From positions 1 through 64,000 of the forward strand of contig NZ_JAHNZT010000005.1 in the NCBI RefSeq assembly GCF_019039035.1: 64,000 bases of DNA, written 5' to 3'. Position numbers and translations under genes: made by a program. This DNA is from Citreicoccus inhibens. Its GTDB lineage: Bacteria > Myxococcota > Myxococcia > Myxococcales > Myxococcaceae. The notes beneath the pieces were generated by a model. That model was not told the DNA's origin and ran no database searches. It worked only from the letters and a program-made list of their open reading frames with translations. The number at the start of each line of letters is the position of its first letter. Position 1 is the first letter of the stretch. Below are positions 63,449 through 64,000 of this stretch, piece by piece.

Positions 63449-64000
63449 CAAGTCTCCAGCAGCGCCCGAGAGAGCGCCGCGGCCATGGGTCCGAAGTCGG
63501 ACATCCACGCCACCGTCACCAGGCGAAAGCGCCGGTCCGCCAGCGCCGGCGCGAACACCCTGCGCGCGGCCTGCGCGTCCGGCAGCGCGAGGAAGACCAC
63601 GAGCAGACGCGAACGCCGAGTCGCCTCCACCAGCTGTTTCAGCGCGCCGGGGGCCGACATGTTCGACAGGAAGTCGCTGTCCGAGATGAGGACGCGCAGC
63701 ACATCGGGCGTCTGTTGCGCGGACTCCGTCAGGCGCTCGATGGGGAACTGCGTGCCCCCACCGATGAACTGGAGGAGGAACTCGCGGGCGGTGTCCTCGC
63801 TGTACATCCAGCCGGACTCCAAGGGCGGTCCATCCGAATACACCACGGCCCGCACGCGGCCCTGCTTGCGCAGCGCGGACGCGGACAGCACCTGCGCGGC
63901 CAACGTCATCGCGTTGAGCTGCGTCTGCGGATTGGGCATGGAGCCGCTGGTGTCCAGGTACAGCTCCAAGGCTGGAATGCCGGGCTCCGAGGCGGGCGGA
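63448..64000 (-). CDS. VWA-domain protein, C-terminal part (cut by window edge)
   Basis: The frame is open to the right edge. It contains ELYLDTSGSMPN (MIDAS, D-x-S-x-S), AVVYSDGPP and VLISDSDFL, then LLVVFLALPD. The 5' end lies outside. It resembles the VWA proteins that work with MoxR AAA+ ATPases. One base overlaps the downstream gene. Confidence 0.75.
   Translation of the reverse strand, partial: PPASEPGIPALELYLDTSGSMPNPQTQLNAMTLAAQVLSASALRKQGRVRAVVYSDGPPLESGWMYSEDTAREFLLQFIGGGTQFPIERLTESAQQTPDVLRVLISDSDFLSNMSAPGALKQLVEATRRSRLLVVFLALPDAQAARRVFAPALADRRFRLVTVAWMSDFGPMAAALSRALLET

Overview
The window is about 70% GC and reads as chromosomal DNA of a myxobacterium, most likely of the Myxococcus/Corallococcus/Pyxidicoccus type. 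The signs are very many lipoproteins, two proteins that look like the Myxococcales-restricted DUF2378/TIGR02265 family, a Ser/Thr kinase with a PEGA domain, a stressosome-type module, and recF and gyrB about 12 kb apart. Genus is inference; no rRNA is present.

Layout. 1-1.7 kb: 3' end of an IS5-type transposase, then two lipoproteins, the first with a JAB/DUF4329-like motif. 1.7-9.7 kb: a polytopic membrane protein, recF, an Mla-type lipid transport operon (lipoprotein-mlaE-mlaF-mlaD) and a secreted M43 zinc protease. 9.7-16.2 kb: a class V aminotransferase, a DUF2378 protein, a CPA2 antiporter followed by an XRE-EIIA(Ntr) fusion, a GNAT enzyme and a small membrane protein. 16.3-22.3 kb: gyrB, then a six-gene RsbW/T-T-X-S-R-STAS module on the minus strand. 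22.8-32.7 kb: a large PEGA kinase, an outer membrane protein, a lipoprotein metallophosphoesterase, a DUF2378-like protein, an AT-hook/coiled-coil protein, a GT87-type membrane protein and a flavin disulfide oxidoreductase. 33.1-37.7 kb: an RbfA-like gene coupled to an rtcB ruined by an internal deletion, tRNA-Gln, an archaemetzincin with altered catalytic residues, a TolB-like lipoprotein, a hydrolase and an ankyrin protein. 37.7-42.1 kb: an EtfD/HdrD-like membrane Fe-S protein, a 52-residue acidic protein behind direct repeats, and a VWA protein. 42.2-48.7 kb: ScsB/DsbD, redoxin, YcnI, a three-CxxCH lipoprotein and an MFS pump. 48.8-55.4 kb: a UBP zinc finger, two HtrA-like proteases and a compact biosynthetic-looking cluster. 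55.5-64 kb: a 5'-nucleotidase lipoprotein, a histidine kinase, an aldo/keto reductase remnant, a beta-propeller lipoprotein, a PaaK/CapK-like ligase and the end of a VWA gene.

The best candidate for an undescribed system is 51.1-55.4 kb. An asparagine-synthetase-like enzyme lacking its glutaminase domain, a GT1 glycosyltransferase and a ROK-type kinase whose two lobes are in swapped order overlap one another in one operon. Divergent from them is a radical SAM enzyme with five extra cysteines, followed by two tiny overlapping ORFs. This looks like a pathway for a glycosylated, amide-forming, radical-modified product, possibly a RiPP, but no precursor is proven. Secondary points are the XRE-EIIA(Ntr) fusion next to a K+/H+ antiporter, the archaemetzincin with Q for E and Y for H, and the two genes decayed by internal deletion (rtcB and the aldo/keto reductase).
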